DNA of 64,000 nt from Snuella lapsa. Lineage in GTDB: Bacteria > Bacteroidota > Bacteroidia > Flavobacteriales > Flavobacteriaceae. The notes below the pieces were generated by a model. It did not search any database. It was not told the origin of the DNA and saw only the letters and a program-made list of their open reading frames with translations. Of this stretch, positions 62,164 through 64,000 are shown one piece after another. Positions within the stretch are counted from its first letter, which is position 1, and every line of letters starts with the position of its first letter. The stretch lies in assembly GCF_039539345.1 (NCBI RefSeq), contig NZ_BAABCY010000016.1:124001-188000 (forward strand), read 5' to 3'. The position numbers and the translations under genes were made by a program.

Positions 62164-62928
62164 ATGAACATAATAAACCAAAAACTACAAGAAGACAAGA
62201 AGTTACTTTCCATATACTTCACTGCTGGTTACCCCAATATAAACGATACAGTAAGTATCATTCAAGATTTAGAAAAAAGCGGTGTAGACATGATCGAAAT
62301 AGGCTTACCATTTAGTGACCCATTAGCCGATGGCCCTACCATTCAGGCCAGTTCCACCCAAGCATTAAAAAACGGCATGACTACCAAAGTCTTATTCGAT
62401 CAGTTAAAAGATATTCGTAAAACGGTAAATATTCCCCTAATCATTATGGGCTATTTTAACCCGATACTACAATATGGCGTAGAAGCCTTTTGTAAGCAAT
62501 GTCAAGAAATTGGTATTGATGGACTAATTATCCCTGACCTTCCTGTTGATGTATATCACGAAGCTTACAAAGACATTTTCGAAAAATATGGACTGATTAA
62601 CGTATTCCTTATAACACCTCAAACCAGTGATGAGCGCATTCAATATATCGATTCCATATCAAACGGCTTTATATATATGGTTAGTAGTGCCAGTACTACA
62701 GGAGCCAAGGAAGGCTTTCAAGACGAACAAACAACGTATTTTGAACGCATTGGGAGAATGAACCTTAAAAACCCACAAATAGTAGGTTTTGGCATAAGTA
62801 ACAACCAAACTTTCACACAAGCCACACAATATACCAAAGGAGCCATTATAGGTAGTGCCTTTGTTAAATACGTGTCCAATGAAGGCACAAATACTATCGA
62901 TAAATTTATCGAAGGTATTTTAAATTAA
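62164..62928 (+). CDS. trpA: Tryptophan synthase alpha chain
   Basis: Cleaves indole-3-glycerol phosphate to indole, which channels to TrpB. With the start at 62164 (MNIINQKLQEDKK) the protein has 254 residues. Catalytic Glu is in MIEIGLPFSDPLADGPTIQAS and Asp in GLIIPDLPVD; the phosphate site is GFGISNNQTF and GSAFVKYV. The in-frame ATG 45 bp upstream lies in the intergenic repeat and is rejected. Last gene of the trp operon. Confidence 0.97.
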   Translation: MNIINQKLQEDKKLLSIYFTAGYPNINDTVSIIQDLEKSGVDMIEIGLPFSDPLADGPTIQASSTQALKNGMTTKVLFDQLKDIRKTVNIPLIIMGYFNPILQYGVEAFCKQCQEIGIDGLIIPDLPVDVYHEAYKDIFEKYGLINVFLITPQTSDERIQYIDSISNGFIYMVSSASTTGAKEGFQDEQTTYFERIGRMNLKNPQIVGFGISNNQTFTQATQYTKGAIIGSAFVKYVSNEGTNTIDKFIEGILN

Positions 62929-63102
62929 TATATTTGATTTCCAATACAAATCATTAACACCCAAAACTTAACTTATGAAATGAGCATAAACAAATTTCAT
63001 CATTGCATACCCACCAACATGATTAAATTTTTTATGCGAATTCCTGAATGTGCAGAAATTTTTAGTTTCTTCATTTTCAAAAAACTATAAAATTTTAAAC
63101 AG

Positions 63103-63516
63103 ATGAAATGGTATTTAAAAGTAGTAAGAGATAATTATGCAAATTTTCAAGGTAGAGCAAGACGCAAAGAATACTGGATGTTTACCCTATTTAATGCCAT
63201 CTTTATGATGATTGTTACAACGTTTAGTGTGATCATTGGCCTTACATTAAACTCCCCCTTACCCTTTGCAATATATATTATTTATGCATTGGGCATTATT
63301 ATACCCAGTCTGGCCGTAACAGTTAGACGACTACACGACATAGGCAAAAGCGGCTGGTATTACTTTGTTGGACTTATTCCTTTTATTGGAGGCATATGGT
63401 TGCTTATCTTATTGGTAACCGAAGGTGAAACCGACCCCAACAATTACGGGTCAGATCCTAAAGTACCAACTATGGATGAAATAAATGATTTTGGCAGATT
63501 TCAAATACAAAACTAA
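63103..63516 (+). CDS. DUF805 membrane protein
   Basis: A 137-residue integral membrane protein of the DUF805 family: FQGRARRKEYWMF at the N terminus, three to four membrane segments (about 25-48, 53-72, 88-105), and the signature VRRLHDIGKSGWYYF followed by GETDPNNYGSDPK. Function unknown. The preceding gap (62929-63102) holds a possible TATATTTG box at 62929-62936 and nothing else of note. Confidence 0.88.
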   Translation: MKWYLKVVRDNYANFQGRARRKEYWMFTLFNAIFMMIVTTFSVIIGLTLNSPLPFAIYIIYALGIIIPSLAVTVRRLHDIGKSGWYYFVGLIPFIGGIWLLILLVTEGETDPNNYGSDPKVPTMDEINDFGRFQIQN

Positions 63517-63544
63517 TTTACAGTACAAACATTACTTAGTGAAT

Positions 63545-63581
63545 AAAAAGCCTATTCTATATTAAATTGAGTAGGCTTTTT
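63545..63581 (+). terminator. Intrinsic terminator after the DUF805 gene
   Basis: AAAAAGCCTATTC and GAGTAGGCTTTTT form a 13-bp stem with one G-U pair, followed by Ts. Confidence 0.85.
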
Positions 63582-63607
63582 ACATCCTGGAGACAAAACA
63601 AAACAAC

Positions 63608-64000
63608 ATGCCTTTAAACATTGTCCTAATAGAACCAGAAATACCAAACAATACAGGAAACATAGGCCGATTAGCTTTAGCGTCTGGTTCCAATTTACAT
63701 CTAGTAAAACCATTTGGATTTGAGATTAACGACAGCCGCTTAAAACGTGCTGGTTTAGACTATTGGCCACATGTAAACATAACATATTACGAAAACATTG
63801 AAGATTTCTTTAAGCGTAACAAGGATGAAAAAATGGTATTTCTTTCCAGTCATGGCACAAAACAACATTGGGAAATTCCTTTTGAAGACAACCTCTTTCT
63901 TGTTTTTGGGAAAGAATCGGTAGGCTTACCCAAAACAATCGCCGAACAACAACCAGATAAACTTTTTAAAATTCCACTATACAGCAAACACATTAGAAGT
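63608..64000 (+). CDS. trmL: tRNA (cytidine/uridine-34-2'-O)-methyltransferase, 5' part
   Basis: SPOUT-family methyltransferase of the TrmL/YibK type that 2'-O-methylates the wobble base of tRNA-Leu. The first 131 codons are visible and start MPLNIVLIEPEIPNNTGNIG. The family blocks EPEIPNNTGNIGRLAL, HLVKPFGF, RLKRAGLDYWPHV and the SAM-knot motif VFGKESVGLPK are present. The family has about 150-160 residues, so only the C-terminal knot end is missing beyond 64000. Confidence 0.92.
   Translation, partial: MPLNIVLIEPEIPNNTGNIGRLALASGSNLHLVKPFGFEINDSRLKRAGLDYWPHVNITYYENIEDFFKRNKDEKMVFLSSHGTKQHWEIPFEDNLFLVFGKESVGLPKTIAEQQPDKLFKIPLYSKHIRS

Noticed and set aside
1..64000. tRNA, rRNA, CRISPR array, transposase or prophage genes.
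   Set aside because: None was recognised on reading the window; the repeats present are intergenic palindromes or the MITE-like element.

Overview
The window looks like chromosomal DNA of a marine, polysaccharide-degrading member of the Flavobacteriaceae (Bacteroidota). The evidence is the gliding/type IX secretion genes gldK-gldL-gldM, T9SS C-terminal sorting tails on secreted proteins, two SusC/SusD loci, a hybrid two-component sensor, promoters of the TTG-N18-21-TAnnTTTG type, weak ribosome binding sites and AT-rich DNA.

Layout. (1) 1-6.9 kb, minus strand: gldM (cut by the window edge), gldL, gldK, an arginase-fold protein that has lost the usual metal ligands, and topA. (2) 7.1-14.2 kb, plus strand: miaB, a sigma-54-type AAA+ regulator, lptE, a TPR protein, secG, groES and groEL, closed by strong terminators. 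(3) 14.3-24.8 kb: a SusCD locus with a divergently transcribed ECF sigma gene and FecR anti-sigma gene. The SusC carries an STN signalling domain. SusD, a surface lipoprotein with two LamG domains, and a lipoprotein phosphodiesterase with a LamG domain inserted in its catalytic fold follow. (4) 25.0-45.8 kb, minus strand: a polysaccharide utilisation locus (PUL) for a sulfated glycosaminoglycan, most likely chondroitin/dermatan sulfate. It holds a hybrid sensor, SusC, SusD, a DUF5017 lipoprotein, a T9SS-exported binding protein, a GH88 unsaturated uronyl hydrolase, two sulfatases, a PL8 chondroitin-ABC-type lyase and a small secreted beta-sandwich protein. (5) 46.1-51.1 kb: kduI and kduD, which process the unsaturated uronate released by lyase plus GH88, then a DUF4861 lipoprotein and a convergent T9SS-exported beta-helix protein (DUF4955). 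A perfect 38-bp palindrome lies on the kduI promoter. (6) 51.5-55.8 kb: small envelope and redox genes (two rhodaneses, two thioredoxin-fold proteins, a MarR regulator). (7) 55.8-62.9 kb: a MITE-like inverted-repeat element, then a complete trpEGDCFBA operon behind a leader peptide with three consecutive Trp codons and an attenuator hairpin. (8) 63.1-64.0 kb: a DUF805 membrane protein and the 5' part of a TrmL-type tRNA methyltransferase gene.

How it fits together. The PL8 lyase cuts the sulfated polymer, SusCD imports oligosaccharides, sulfatases and GH88 trim them, and KduI/KduD turn the 5-keto-4-deoxyuronate into KDG; KDG kinase and aldolase are not in the window. The hybrid sensor probably detects an unsaturated disaccharide. 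The ECF/FecR SusCD locus is a separate uptake system whose substrate probably carries phosphate esters or diesters. The most striking non-coding signals are the Trp-Trp-Trp leader with attenuator, the kduI operator-like palindrome, the 162-bp inverted-repeat element and a family of degenerate intergenic repeats around the PUL and inside the trp operon. No tRNA, rRNA, CRISPR array, prophage or transposase was seen.
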